The notes below the pieces were generated by a model. It searched no databases. It saw nothing but the letters and a program-made list of their open reading frames with translations, and was not told the origin of the DNA. A stretch of 15,017 nucleotides of DNA, taken from the NCBI GenBank assembly GCA_003142355.1, contig PLMF01000389.1, positions 1-15,017 on the forward strand. Direction: 5' to 3'. The DNA is from Bryobacterales bacterium (GTDB lineage: Bacteria > Acidobacteriota > Terriglobia > Bryobacterales > Bryobacteraceae). The stretch's first letter is position 1; every line of letters starts with the position of its first letter. Made by a program: the position numbers and the translations under genes. This document shows, one piece after another, positions 1 through 6,264 of this stretch.

Positions 1-270
1 GAGCACGGCGTCAAGATCACCGGATGCACGGTTCATTTTGTGGACGAATACCTGGATGCCGGCCCCATCGTCATTCAGACGCCCGTTCCGGTAATGGACG
101 GCGACACGGTGGAGACCCTTTCGGCGCGGATACTCGAACAGGAACACCACATCTATTCCGAAGCGATCCGCATCGTGCTGGGCGGGAACTACCGGATCGA
201 AGGGCGGCGGGTGCTTCTGGGAAAAAGGGGTCAGACGCATTTTCCAGGCTCGCCTGGAAAATGCGTCTGA
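1..270 (+). CDS. purN: Phosphoribosylglycinamide formyltransferase (GAR transformylase), 3' part only
   Basis: PurN moves a formyl group from 10-formyltetrahydrofolate to GAR in cytosolic de novo purine synthesis. The window opens in frame inside the gene; 89 codons remain. Visible are the VHFVDEYLDAGPIVIQ segment, which matches the family's conserved HxVxxxxDxGPI block including the catalytic-loop Asp, and the following QEHHIYSEAI segment typical of the C-terminal helix. The N-terminal substrate-binding half lies outside the window. The native-looking sequence ends near GRRVLLGK. The last residues (RGQTHFPGSPGKCV) are encoded entirely by the 221-280 palindrome, which also supplies the TGA stop, so the C-terminus has been replaced by an inserted element. 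The tail is variable in this family, so the enzyme is probably still active. The next gene is convergent. Confidence 0.9.
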   Translation, partial: EHGVKITGCTVHFVDEYLDAGPIVIQTPVPVMDGDTVETLSARILEQEHHIYSEAIRIVLGGNYRIEGRRVLLGKRGQTHFPGSPGKCV

Positions 271-280
271 CCCCTTTTTC
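221..280. repeat. Perfect 60-base palindromic element (REP-like)
   Basis: Two 29-base arms (221-249 and 252-280) are exact reverse complements around a 2-base centre. The core arm reads GGGGTCAGACGCATTTTCC, flanked outside by A5/T5. It overlaps the end of purN and 2 of the 3 bases of the stop codon of the convergent gene at 279. Such GGGGTCAGAC palindromes are, as I recall, dispersed in many copies in several bacterial groups and are thought to be non-autonomous units moved by a transposase acting in trans; that part is recollection. No transposase lies nearby. Confidence 0.85.
222..279. terminator. Bidirectional intrinsic terminator formed by the palindrome
   Basis: The palindrome folds into a long perfect stem followed by TTTTT (275-279) on the plus strand and, by symmetry, by TTTTT on the minus strand (complement of 222-226). 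It lies exactly between the convergent purN and the 279-569 gene, so it could end both transcripts. The stem is longer than a typical terminator (about 28 bp) and its middle is AT-containing, so function is inferred from shape and place. Confidence 0.6.
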
Positions 281-569
281 AATTGGGGCGGTGCTCTTTG
301 GCGGCGGCGCGCATCGCCAGAAAAACGGAAAGTTTCATGGGCGGGCCGGGGCCGGTGTCCAACTGCCGCTCCACGGCTCTCTGATACTGCCGTAAAGTCT
401 CCAGGCGCCGGCGCCGGTCCAGGGGGCAACTTTCGATATCGAGCAGAAGATCGATCTCCCATCGCTGGAACACGTGGCGGGCGATGGCCCCGCGCATGAG
501 CTCCCCCATCAGCCGGTTGAACCGGTTGAGCATCAGCTCCCTCTCGACGAGGTCGTCCGCCTCCGTCAT
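279..569 (-). CDS. Small conserved hypothetical protein, 96 aa
   Basis: The protein is short, charged and soluble, with no signal peptide or membrane segment. It begins MTEADDLVERELMLNRFN and carries an Arg-rich central helix (LDRRRRLETLRQYQRAVERQ) and a conserved-looking GPGPPMKLSVFL stretch near the C-terminus. I recall similar small proteins in Solibacter-like genomes but know no function. The ATG at 569 is preferred because the residues before it look non-conserved; a TTG at 596 would add nine residues. Neither start has a clear Shine-Dalgarno. It is divergent from rpiB and convergent with purN, and two bases of its TGA stop lie in the palindrome. Confidence 0.65.
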   Translation of the reverse strand: MTEADDLVERELMLNRFNRLMGELMRGAIARHVFQRWEIDLLLDIESCPLDRRRRLETLRQYQRAVERQLDTGPGPPMKLSVFLAMRAAAKEHRPN

Positions 570-621
570 ATTTGACTGATCGGCGGCTTCCGGCAAAAGG
601 ATTAGGGTGGCTTCCCGCTGG

Positions 622-628
622 TATCATA
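622..628. promoter_or_regulatory. Candidate overlapping divergent -10 boxes (rpiB and the 279-569 gene)
   Basis: TATCAT (622-627, plus) stands 8 bases before the rpiB ATG. The same bases read on the minus strand give TATGAT (628-623), facing the small gene. The two would compete for polymerase. No good -35 box is visible for either. The preceding GGGTGGCTTCCCGC (605-618) matches 12 of 14 bases of the motif upstream of pheS. Weak support. Confidence 0.3.
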
Positions 629-635
629 GATCTCG

Positions 636-1088
636 ATGAACCTGGCTGTTGCGAGCGACCATGGCGGCTTTCCGCTGAAGGCCCGTGTGATTGAGGAGCT
701 TCTCAAAATGGGCCACCAGGTGGCCGACCTGGGCACGGACTCCACCCAGACTGTGGATTACCCCGACTATGCGCGCGCCGTGGCCCAGGCCGTGCTCGAA
801 GGCCGGGCCGAGCGGGCGATACTGATCTGCGGCAGCGGCGCCGGGGCCTCGGTGGCCGCCAACAAGTTTCGCGGAATCCGCGCCGCCACCTGCCACGACA
901 GCTACTCCGCGAGGCAGTGCGTGGAAGACGACGACGTGAACATACTCTGCCTCGGCGCGCGCGTGATCGGCCCCGAGCTGGCCGCCGACCTGGTGCGCGA
1001 CTACGTGAATGCGCGTTTTTCCGGGGCCGAGCGGCATCGGCGGCGACTGGGGGAAATCGCGGCATTCGAAGCCAATTTCGGCAAGTGA
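636..1088 (+). CDS. rpiB: Ribose-5-phosphate isomerase B (RpiB/LacAB family)
   Basis: RpiB interconverts ribulose 5-phosphate and ribose 5-phosphate in the non-oxidative pentose phosphate pathway, giving the sugar for nucleotide synthesis. The 150-aa length is normal. The N-terminal VASDHGGFPLK phosphate-binding motif (His9) and the ICGSGAGASVAANK loop with the catalytic Cys65 are present, followed by SYSARQ and NILCLGARVIG. One oddity: by my alignment, the residue matching E. coli His99 (ring opening) is Asp98, in CVEDDDVN. A LacA/LacB-type or other sugar-phosphate role is therefore not excluded. It forms an operon with yjbQ, three bases downstream. Confidence 0.92.
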   Translation: MNLAVASDHGGFPLKARVIEELLKMGHQVADLGTDSTQTVDYPDYARAVAQAVLEGRAERAILICGSGAGASVAANKFRGIRAATCHDSYSARQCVEDDDVNILCLGARVIGPELAADLVRDYVNARFSGAERHRRRLGEIAAFEANFGK

Positions 1089-1091
1089 ACC

Positions 1092-1511
1092 ATGGCTACC
1101 TTTCAGACGGACTTCCGTATCTCGACGCGCGGCCGCTGCGACGTGCTGGATATCACCCCGCAGGTCTCAAGCGCGATCTCCGCCAGTGGAATGCACACCG
1201 GCATCGTCAACATCTCCGGGGTTGGTTCGACGCTGGGCATCACGACCCTGGAATTCGAGCCCGGCTGCGTGTCCGATTTGCAGCGCGCCCTGGAAAAGAT
1301 TGCGCCCTCCAATACCGATTACGCCCACAACGCGCGCTGGGGCGACGAAAACGGCTACGCGCATCTCCGCAGCGCGCTGATGGGCACCGCCAAAAGTTTT
1401 CCCGTCGCCAAGGGCCGGGTACTGATCGGAACCTGGCAACAGATCGTCCTGTGCGACTTCGACGACCGCCCGCGCGACCGGCAAGTGGTGGTGACGGTGG
1501 TGGGGGAGTAG
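1092..1511 (+). CDS. yjbQ: YjbQ family protein (UPF0047)
   Basis: This 139-aa protein has the complete signature of the UPF0047/YjbQ family, a small trimeric beta-fold with conserved polar residues in a pocket. Visible are HTGIVNISGVGST (from His35), YAHNARWGDENGYAHLR (77-93) and GTWQQIVLCDFD (113-124), the three blocks that line that pocket. YjbQ proteins have weak thiamine-phosphate synthase activity in vitro and genetic complementation, hence the name 'secondary thiamine-phosphate synthase'; the physiological role is uncertain. The ATG lies three bases after the rpiB stop, so the two are likely cotranscribed and translationally linked. Cytosolic; no signal peptide. Confidence 0.9.
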   Translation: MATFQTDFRISTRGRCDVLDITPQVSSAISASGMHTGIVNISGVGSTLGITTLEFEPGCVSDLQRALEKIAPSNTDYAHNARWGDENGYAHLRSALMGTAKSFPVAKGRVLIGTWQQIVLCDFDDRPRDRQVVVTVVGE

Positions 1512-1513
1512 GG

Positions 1514-1978
1514 TCAAGGGCACGCTGGTGGTCCTGGGGTCGCCGGTGGTTCTGACGGAACCAAGCCAATTTCTGGGCTAAGCGGTTGATTTGGCGTTGG
1601 TTGCGGTAAGCGGGATTGGATTTTCAGCAGGGTCTCCAGGGTGCGATGGAAGGTGCGCTCGGCGGCGCCGGCGCGGCGCTGAAGGTGATCGGACACGTTG
1701 TTGCGGAGGCTGCGGAAGCGGCGTTGCAGCCACTCGGCGGTGACGAGCATATCGACCAGGGCGCGCGCTTCGGGAGTGGCGGGCTGGAAGCGGTCGTGAT
1801 ATTCCACGACGAGAAGTTCGAGAGCCGCGGCGTCTTCGCCGGGGATGACCTGGGATTTGGCGTCAATGCCGGTTTTCAAGGCGTTGAAGCGGATGGCGGC
1901 CTCGCCCTCAAGGGAGCGAAAACCGGTGGATTTTTGCGAATTGAGGCGATTGGCCTTGGTTGGTTTGAGAGAATACAT
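1514..1978 (-). CDS. Hypothetical protein of the Acidobacteria 'KSTG...FNALKxG' family, 154 aa
   Basis: The N-terminus carries NSQKSTGFRSLEGEAAIRF (13-31) and NALKTG (32-37), matching the pattern (N.RKSTGPRT.EGKARS..NALKHG) I recall in a multicopy family of Acidobacteria, Planctomycetes and relatives. The middle (EDAAALELLVVEYHDRF, then an Arg-rich helix around RRFRSLRNN) is helical, and the last 30 residues are Pro-rich and probably disordered. The basic N-terminal motif suggests nucleic-acid binding, but no function is established. The ATG at 1978 has a good Shine-Dalgarno (GTGAGG, 4 bases upstream). The gene ends two bases from the yjbQ stop, tail-to-tail, with no room for a terminator. 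It lies beside the decayed NACHT region. Confidence 0.75.
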   Translation of the reverse strand: MYSLKPTKANRLNSQKSTGFRSLEGEAAIRFNALKTGIDAKSQVIPGEDAAALELLVVEYHDRFQPATPEARALVDMLVTAEWLQRRFRSLRNNVSDHLQRRAGAAERTFHRTLETLLKIQSRLPQPTPNQPLSPEIGLVPSEPPATPGPPACP

Positions 1979-2076
1979 AGAACCTCACTTTCAGGGTAGC
2001 GGATGGGGAGGTAATTTCCGGGTGAGAGTGGCCTGTAAGTTATTGAAGGTGAAGGGAAATGGTGGGTGAAAAATAG

Positions 2077-2102
2077 TTGTGAACGGGTTTTTGGGGTAAA
2101 AT
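2077..2102 (+). promoter_or_regulatory. Possible leftover promoter of the metallophosphoesterase-NACHT gene
   Basis: TAAAAT (2097-2102) lies 17 bases before the ATG at 2120, and TTGTGA (2077-2082) lies upstream with a short 14-base spacer. Its place in front of the only fragment that looks like the start of the phosphoesterase supports it; the spacer does not. Confidence 0.3.
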
Positions 2103-2119
2103 GGACGAGCGGGTCTTAA

Positions 2120-2206
2120 ATGCCCAATCTGCTGCACCTATCGGATCCGACATCCTGGTGATTTCGGGCGATTTGACCTGGCAGGGCAGGGCGTCCGGGT
2201 ATCCGG
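2120..2206 (+). pseudogene. Remnant of a metallophosphoesterase N-terminus (start of a broken MPE-NACHT gene)
   Basis: From ATG 2120 the reading is MPNLLHLSDP, matching the first strand and first metal motif (LLHLSDLHF) of calcineurin-like phosphoesterases; this frame stops at 2159. In the frame one base further on, 2149-2206 reads DILVISGDLTWQGRASGYP, matching the second metal motif (PDxxxxxGDLT). In an intact enzyme some 30-50 residues separate the two blocks; here they touch and are out of frame, so a deletion has removed the part between. After about 2206 the similarity stops and the sequence continues as the inverted NACHT part on the other strand. Not translated into anything functional. 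The assignment rests on motif recognition only. Confidence 0.6.
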
Positions 2207-2800
2207 AACTTTCTCGGCCAGGTAGCAATAGCTGCCCGGCCAGCAGGTCGGCCGGCGCGCCGCCGGGCCGGCACAGCATCCACGCAATCCAGCGGACGAA
2301 CGTGGTCTTGCCGCAGCCCGGCTTGCCCTCAATCACCAGTTTCCGGTTGTTCCGCAGCGCTTCCTGTAAAGGAATTGGCTCGGGCCTTCCCGGCCCGCTC
2401 ACGCCCTTCGCCGGGCCAGCCGTCGTCAGCCGGATGAACAGCGTATCGATCCCCGGTGGGGGCACGTCCTGGGGAGCGACGTGAAGCTGGCTCAACTCAA
2501 TCGAGCGTGTCTCGTCTTGCAGCCACGCGATGTACTTCACCGGGTTCACCTGGTTCCGTCCCGGCTTCTCGATGCGGAGCGAATACTCCTGCTGATCCTT
2601 CTCTTCCCACCTCGGCCCGCGCGGATCCAGTTCCCACGCTCGGCGAGTCGCCGTGCGACGCTTCGGGTCTATCTTCACGATCGAGAAGTTATTGCGGTAT
2701 TCGTGATTGTCGTAAGCTGCTCCCCCCACAAACAAACGCGCCCGGTCATAGCACACGGCCAGCCGAGGCGGGTACGGACCTGGCATCAGAAGCCCGGCCG
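2207..2800 (-). pseudogene. Truncated metallophosphoesterase-NACHT NTPase (STAND/NLR-like) remnant
   Basis: An open frame on the minus strand (2885 to 2040) contains a core that looks genuinely protein-coding. In order it has: a segment resembling the end of a calcineurin-like phosphoesterase domain (LFVGGAAYDNHEYRNNFSIV); a charged linker; IPLQEALRNNRKLVIEGKPG, typical of the start of a NACHT domain; and the Walker A motif GKPGCGKTT (2301-2327). About 40 residues later the sequence runs into the antisense of the plus-strand remnant, so Walker B, sensor, winged-helix and repeat regions are all missing. Intact NACHT proteins usually exceed 700 residues. The first 30 or so codons of the open frame overlap the pheS promoter and are unlikely to be original. 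No functional product is expected. Boundaries are approximate. Confidence 0.65.
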
Positions 2801-2838
2801 TCGGATTTCGGTGCGTGCGGGAATAGCTTCGCGCCGCG

Positions 2839-2867
2839 CAGGATGGCATCCCGCCCCTTGCTACAAT
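2839..2867 (+). promoter_or_regulatory. pheS promoter with 14-base near-palindromic motif
   Basis: The extended -10 element TGCTACAAT (TACAAT 2862-2867) fits the sigma-70 consensus well. The -35 position (about 2839-2844) is not TTGACA but lies in CAGGATGGCATCCC (2839-2852), a near-palindrome found again, exactly, at 8907-8920. The -10 box overlaps an upstream in-frame ATG (2866), which rules that ATG out as the pheS start. Confidence 0.55.
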
Positions 2868-2883
2868 GGAAAATTCCGCAACC

Positions 2884-3906
2884 ATGGCCGATCAGTCTAT
2901 ACAGGAACTGGAATCCCGTTCCCTGGCGCGAGTCGCATCCGCATCCTCGCCCGAGGAGCTGGAGGCCGTTCGCGTCGAGGCGCTGGGCCGCAAAGGCGCG
3001 CTGGCGCAAATCAGCAAGCAGATGGGGAAACTCGCGCCCGAAGAGCGCTCCCGCATCGGCAAACTGCTCAACAGCGCCAAGCAGAAGCTCGAAGAGGCGC
3101 TCGAATCCAAGAAACTGCACTTCGCCGAAGCGGCTCTCCGCGCCCGCCTCGACGCCGAATGGATCGACCTCACGCTGCCCGCTCCCGGCCCGCGCCGCGG
3201 CCACCTGCACCCCATCACTCGTATCCAGCGCGAACTCGAGGAGCTGTTCGTCTCGCTCGGCTTCACGGTGCTCGATGGCCCCGAAGTCGAGACCGAATAT
3301 CGCAACTTCGACGCCCTCAACATTCCGGCCGATCACCCCGCGCGCGACGCCCAGGACACGTTCTGGCTGGATGGCGGCAACCTTCTGCGCGCCCACACGT
3401 CGCCGGTGCAGGTGCGCGGCATGGAGCGGCTGGGCCCGCCGCTGCGCATGATCGCGCCGGGGCGCGTCTTCCGCAACGAAAGCGTGGACGCCTCCCACGA
3501 GCACACGTTCTATCAGATCGAGGGCATGATGATCGATCGCGACGTCTCGGTCGCCCACCTGATCTATTTCATGAAGACCATGCTCACCGGTGTCTTCCAG
3601 CGCGAGGTCACGGTGAGGCTGCGTCCCGGTTTCTTCCCGTTCGTGGAACCGGGCTTCGAGCTCGACATCCAGTGCCTGATTTGCGGCGGCTCCGGCTGCC
3701 CGGTCTGCAAGCAGAGCGGCTGGGTGGAACAGTTGGGCTGCGGCCTGGTGCACCCCAACGTGCTGCGCATGAGCGGCATCGACCCCGAACAGTGGAACGG
3801 TTTCGCCTTCGGACTGGGCCTGACGCGCCTCGCCATGATGCGCTACGGGATTGACGACATCCGCCACCTGCAAGGCGGCGACTTGAGATTTTTGGAGCAG
3901 TTCTAA
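2884..3906 (+). CDS. pheS: Phenylalanine--tRNA ligase alpha subunit
   Basis: The catalytic subunit of the alpha2beta2 synthetase that charges tRNA-Phe in the cytosol. At 340 aa it has the usual length. Residues 1-90 form the N-terminal coiled coil; the class II core follows, with motif 2 at RVFRNES (194-200) and motif 3 at GLGLTRL (310-316). A CLICGGSGCPVC cluster (Cys264, 267, 272, 275) sits where other bacterial PheS proteins have a Zn-like knuckle, followed by GCGLVHPNVL. The ATG at 2884 is chosen over the in-frame ATG at 2866, which lies within the -10 box. The leader would be only about 10 bases, without a clear Shine-Dalgarno. pheT follows after two bases. Confidence 0.97.
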   Translation: MADQSIQELESRSLARVASASSPEELEAVRVEALGRKGALAQISKQMGKLAPEERSRIGKLLNSAKQKLEEALESKKLHFAEAALRARLDAEWIDLTLPAPGPRRGHLHPITRIQRELEELFVSLGFTVLDGPEVETEYRNFDALNIPADHPARDAQDTFWLDGGNLLRAHTSPVQVRGMERLGPPLRMIAPGRVFRNESVDASHEHTFYQIEGMMIDRDVSVAHLIYFMKTMLTGVFQREVTVRLRPGFFPFVEPGFELDIQCLICGGSGCPVCKQSGWVEQLGCGLVHPNVLRMSGIDPEQWNGFAFGLGLTRLAMMRYGIDDIRHLQGGDLRFLEQF

Positions 3907-3908
3907 CC

Positions 3909-6218
3909 TTGAAGTTCTCTTATAACTGGCTACGCGAGCTGGTCGAGGACCTGGATCACGCACCCGGTCCTCTGGCCAAGCTCATCACCATGAAGACCGC
4001 CGAGTGCGAAGGCATCGAGGTGGCGGGCGAATGGTTGGACCGCGCCTGCGCCGCGCGTGTGGAATCCGTCGAGCCGATGCCCGGCAGCCATAACGTCAAA
4101 GCCGTCGTGGACGCCGGACCGTACGGCTGCAAGACGGTGGTCTGTGGCGCGCCCAACTGTCGCCCCGGCGTGGTGAGCGCCTATGTCCCCATCGGCAAGA
4201 AGGCGATCGAAGGCGTGGAAAGCGACGGCATGCTGGCCAGCGCCGCCGAGCTGGGCATCAACCGCGACCATACGGGCATCATCGAACTCGAGGCCGCCAT
4301 CGGGGCGCCGGTCCCTGGCTGCGCGCCCGACAGCGTGATCGAGATCGACAACAAGTCCATCACCCACCGGCCCGACCTGTGGGGGCACCACGGGATAGCG
4401 CGCGAAGTGGCCGCCATCCTGGGCCTCGAGCTGAAAGATCCGGTGCGCCTCGAACTGCTGCCGGAAGGGCCGGCCGCGGTCAACATCCAAATCGAAGATC
4501 TCGACCTTTGCCCGCGGTACAGCGCGCTGGTCTTCGAAAACGTCCGCGTCGAGCCTTCGCCCTGGTGGCTCCAGTGCCGCCTAACCGCCATCGGGCTGAA
4601 CCCCATCAACAACATCGTGGACATGACCAATTACGTCATGTCCGAGCTGGCGCAGCCCATGCACGCCTTCGATGCGGACCTGCTCAAAGGCGACACCATC
4701 TTCATTCGCCCCGCCAAACCGGGCGAGCATTTCCGCGGGTTAAACGAGGACGAATACACGCTGGATGCTTCCAACCTGGTGATTGCCGATAGCGCCGGCG
4801 CCATCGCGCTGGGCGGCGTGATCGGCGGGATGGCGACCGCCATCAGTGAGAAGACTACGCGCGTGGTGCTCGAGAGCGCCAACTTTCAGGCGTCCTCGAT
4901 TCGCATGACCTCGGTCGCCATCAAACTGCGCACCGACGCCTCCATGCGCTACGAAAAGGCTCAGGACCCGGCCAACACCGTGCGCGGCCTGGCGCGCGCC
5001 ATCGAGCTGCTGCGGGAGACCTCGCCCGGCATACGCCTGGTGGGCGGCGTGGCCGACCGGAAGAAGTCGATCCCCGTGCCGCCGGCCATCGAACTGCCGC
5101 TCGACTGGCTGGAGCGCAAGCTCGGCCGCGCGGTGGAACCCGCCGAAGTGCGCGGCATTCTGGAACGGCTGGAATTTGGCGTCACCGAGCTGCGGCCGCG
5201 CATTTTCTCCGTGACCGTGCCGAGTTGGCGCGCCACCAAGGACGTTGCCATCAAAGACGACCTGGTGGAAGAGGTGGGTCGGATGGTGGGCTACGATTCC
5301 ATCACGCCGCGGGCCCCGCTGATTCCGTCCTCCGTGCCGCCCGGCAATCCCGAGCGCCAGTTCCAGCACGAGGTGCGCAACATTTTTGTGGATGAGGGCT
5401 TCACCGAGGTCTACAACTACTCGTTTATCGGCGAAGAAGCCGCGCGCGCGTTCGGCTTCGACCCGGCGGCGCATGAGCGCGTGGCCGACCCCATCGCTTC
5501 CGACCAGGTGCTGATGCGCACCTCGCTGCTGCCCGGCATCTGGAAGAACATCCTCGAGAACAGCAAGCACAGGGACGCCTTCCGGCTGTTTGAAATCGGC
5601 TTCGAGATTCATAAGCGCGGCGCCGGCCTTCCCGAAGAAATCCCGCACCTGGTGGCCGCGCTCTACGACCGCCAGGGCGATGGCTCTTCCGGCCTGTTCG
5701 AAATCAAGCGCGCCGCCGAATGCCTCATGCCGGGTGCGCGGGCCTGCCCCGCCGAGCCGCGTCCCTTCGAACACCCGGTGCGTTCCGCCGATATCCTGTG
5801 GAAGGGTCACACCGTCGGCCGCCTCTTCGAGCTGCACCCGTCGCTGGTCGAATCGGGCCGCGCCGCGGTTCTCGATGTGGACCTCCGCGCGATCTGGCCG
5901 CTGAGCGCCGGCGAAATCAAGTACACGCCCATACGCCGCTATCCATCGAGCGCCTTCGATCTTTCGGTGATCGCCGGCCTGCGCGAGCACGCCGGCAACC
6001 TCGAAGCCACTGTGGCATCTTTCGCCGGGCCGCTACTGGAATCCATTCAGTTCGTGCGCCAGTACTCCGGTGCGCCGCTAGAGGAAGGCCGGAAGAGCGT
6101 CTCATTCCGGCTGACGGTTGGCTCTCCGGAGCGGACGCTTTCTTCCGAGGAAGTAGGCGAGATCCGTACCCGCATCATCGAGAAGATGCGCGAGTTGGGT
6201 TACGAACTCCGCGTGTGA
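3909..6218 (+). CDS. pheT: Phenylalanine--tRNA ligase beta subunit
   Basis: The beta subunit binds tRNA-Phe and edits mischarged tyrosine. The 769 residues cover the full domain set: N-terminal MKFSYNWLRELV, the OB-fold tRNA-binding domain (about 43-150, ARVESVEPMPGSHNVK), the B3/B4 editing region with VLESANFQASSIRMTS, the B5 DNA-binding-like fold (about 394-465), the catalytic-like core, and the C-terminal FDX-ACB anticodon-binding domain (about 675-769). The start codon is TTG, two bases after the pheS stop; the MKFSYNWL start is standard for the family, so this choice is firm. Translational coupling to pheS is likely. It ends 46 bases from the convergent NHL gene, with no obvious terminator between. 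Confidence 0.97.
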   Translation: MKFSYNWLRELVEDLDHAPGPLAKLITMKTAECEGIEVAGEWLDRACAARVESVEPMPGSHNVKAVVDAGPYGCKTVVCGAPNCRPGVVSAYVPIGKKAIEGVESDGMLASAAELGINRDHTGIIELEAAIGAPVPGCAPDSVIEIDNKSITHRPDLWGHHGIAREVAAILGLELKDPVRLELLPEGPAAVNIQIEDLDLCPRYSALVFENVRVEPSPWWLQCRLTAIGLNPINNIVDMTNYVMSELAQPMHAFDADLLKGDTIFIRPAKPGEHFRGLNEDEYTLDASNLVIADSAGAIALGGVIGGMATAISEKTTRVVLESANFQASSIRMTSVAIKLRTDASMRYEKAQDPANTVRGLARAIELLRETSPGIRLVGGVADRKKSIPVPPAIELPLDWLERKLGRAVEPAEVRGILERLEFGVTELRPRIFSVTVPSWRATKDVAIKDDLVEEVGRMVGYDSITPRAPLIPSSVPPGNPERQFQHEVRNIFVDEGFTEVYNYSFIGEEAARAFGFDPAAHERVADPIASDQVLMRTSLLPGIWKNILENSKHRDAFRLFEIGFEIHKRGAGLPEEIPHLVAALYDRQGDGSSGLFEIKRAAECLMPGARACPAEPRPFEHPVRSADILWKGHTVGRLFELHPSLVESGRAAVLDVDLRAIWPLSAGEIKYTPIRRYPSSAFDLSVIAGLREHAGNLEATVASFAGPLLESIQFVRQYSGAPLEEGRKSVSFRLTVGSPERTLSSEEVGEIRTRIIEKMRELGYELRV

Positions 6219-6264
6219 GCCGGTGAAGACCAGTCTCGCCTGAAATCGGAGTGCATGCGCCCCG

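Noticed and set aside
2866..2868. ATG 2866 as the pheS start
   Set aside because: It overlaps the TACAAT -10 box, so it would lie upstream of the transcription start.
2040..2885. 281-codon minus-strand open frame as an intact NACHT gene
   Set aside because: Its first codons lie in the pheS promoter and its last 50 or so are antisense to the phosphoesterase fragment; only the core looks coding and it lacks everything after the P-loop region.
2455..2885. T-box or attenuator leader before pheS
   Set aside because: No T-box sequence (TGGN motif with anti-terminator) or leader peptide rich in Phe codons is seen; the upstream DNA is NACHT relic.
2746..3963. 405-codon minus-strand frame opposite pheS
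   Set aside because: Shadow of pheS; no recognisable domain.
6219..6264. Terminator between pheT and the NHL gene
   Set aside because: No stem-loop with a T-run is visible in the 46 bases; only a short GCATGC palindrome.
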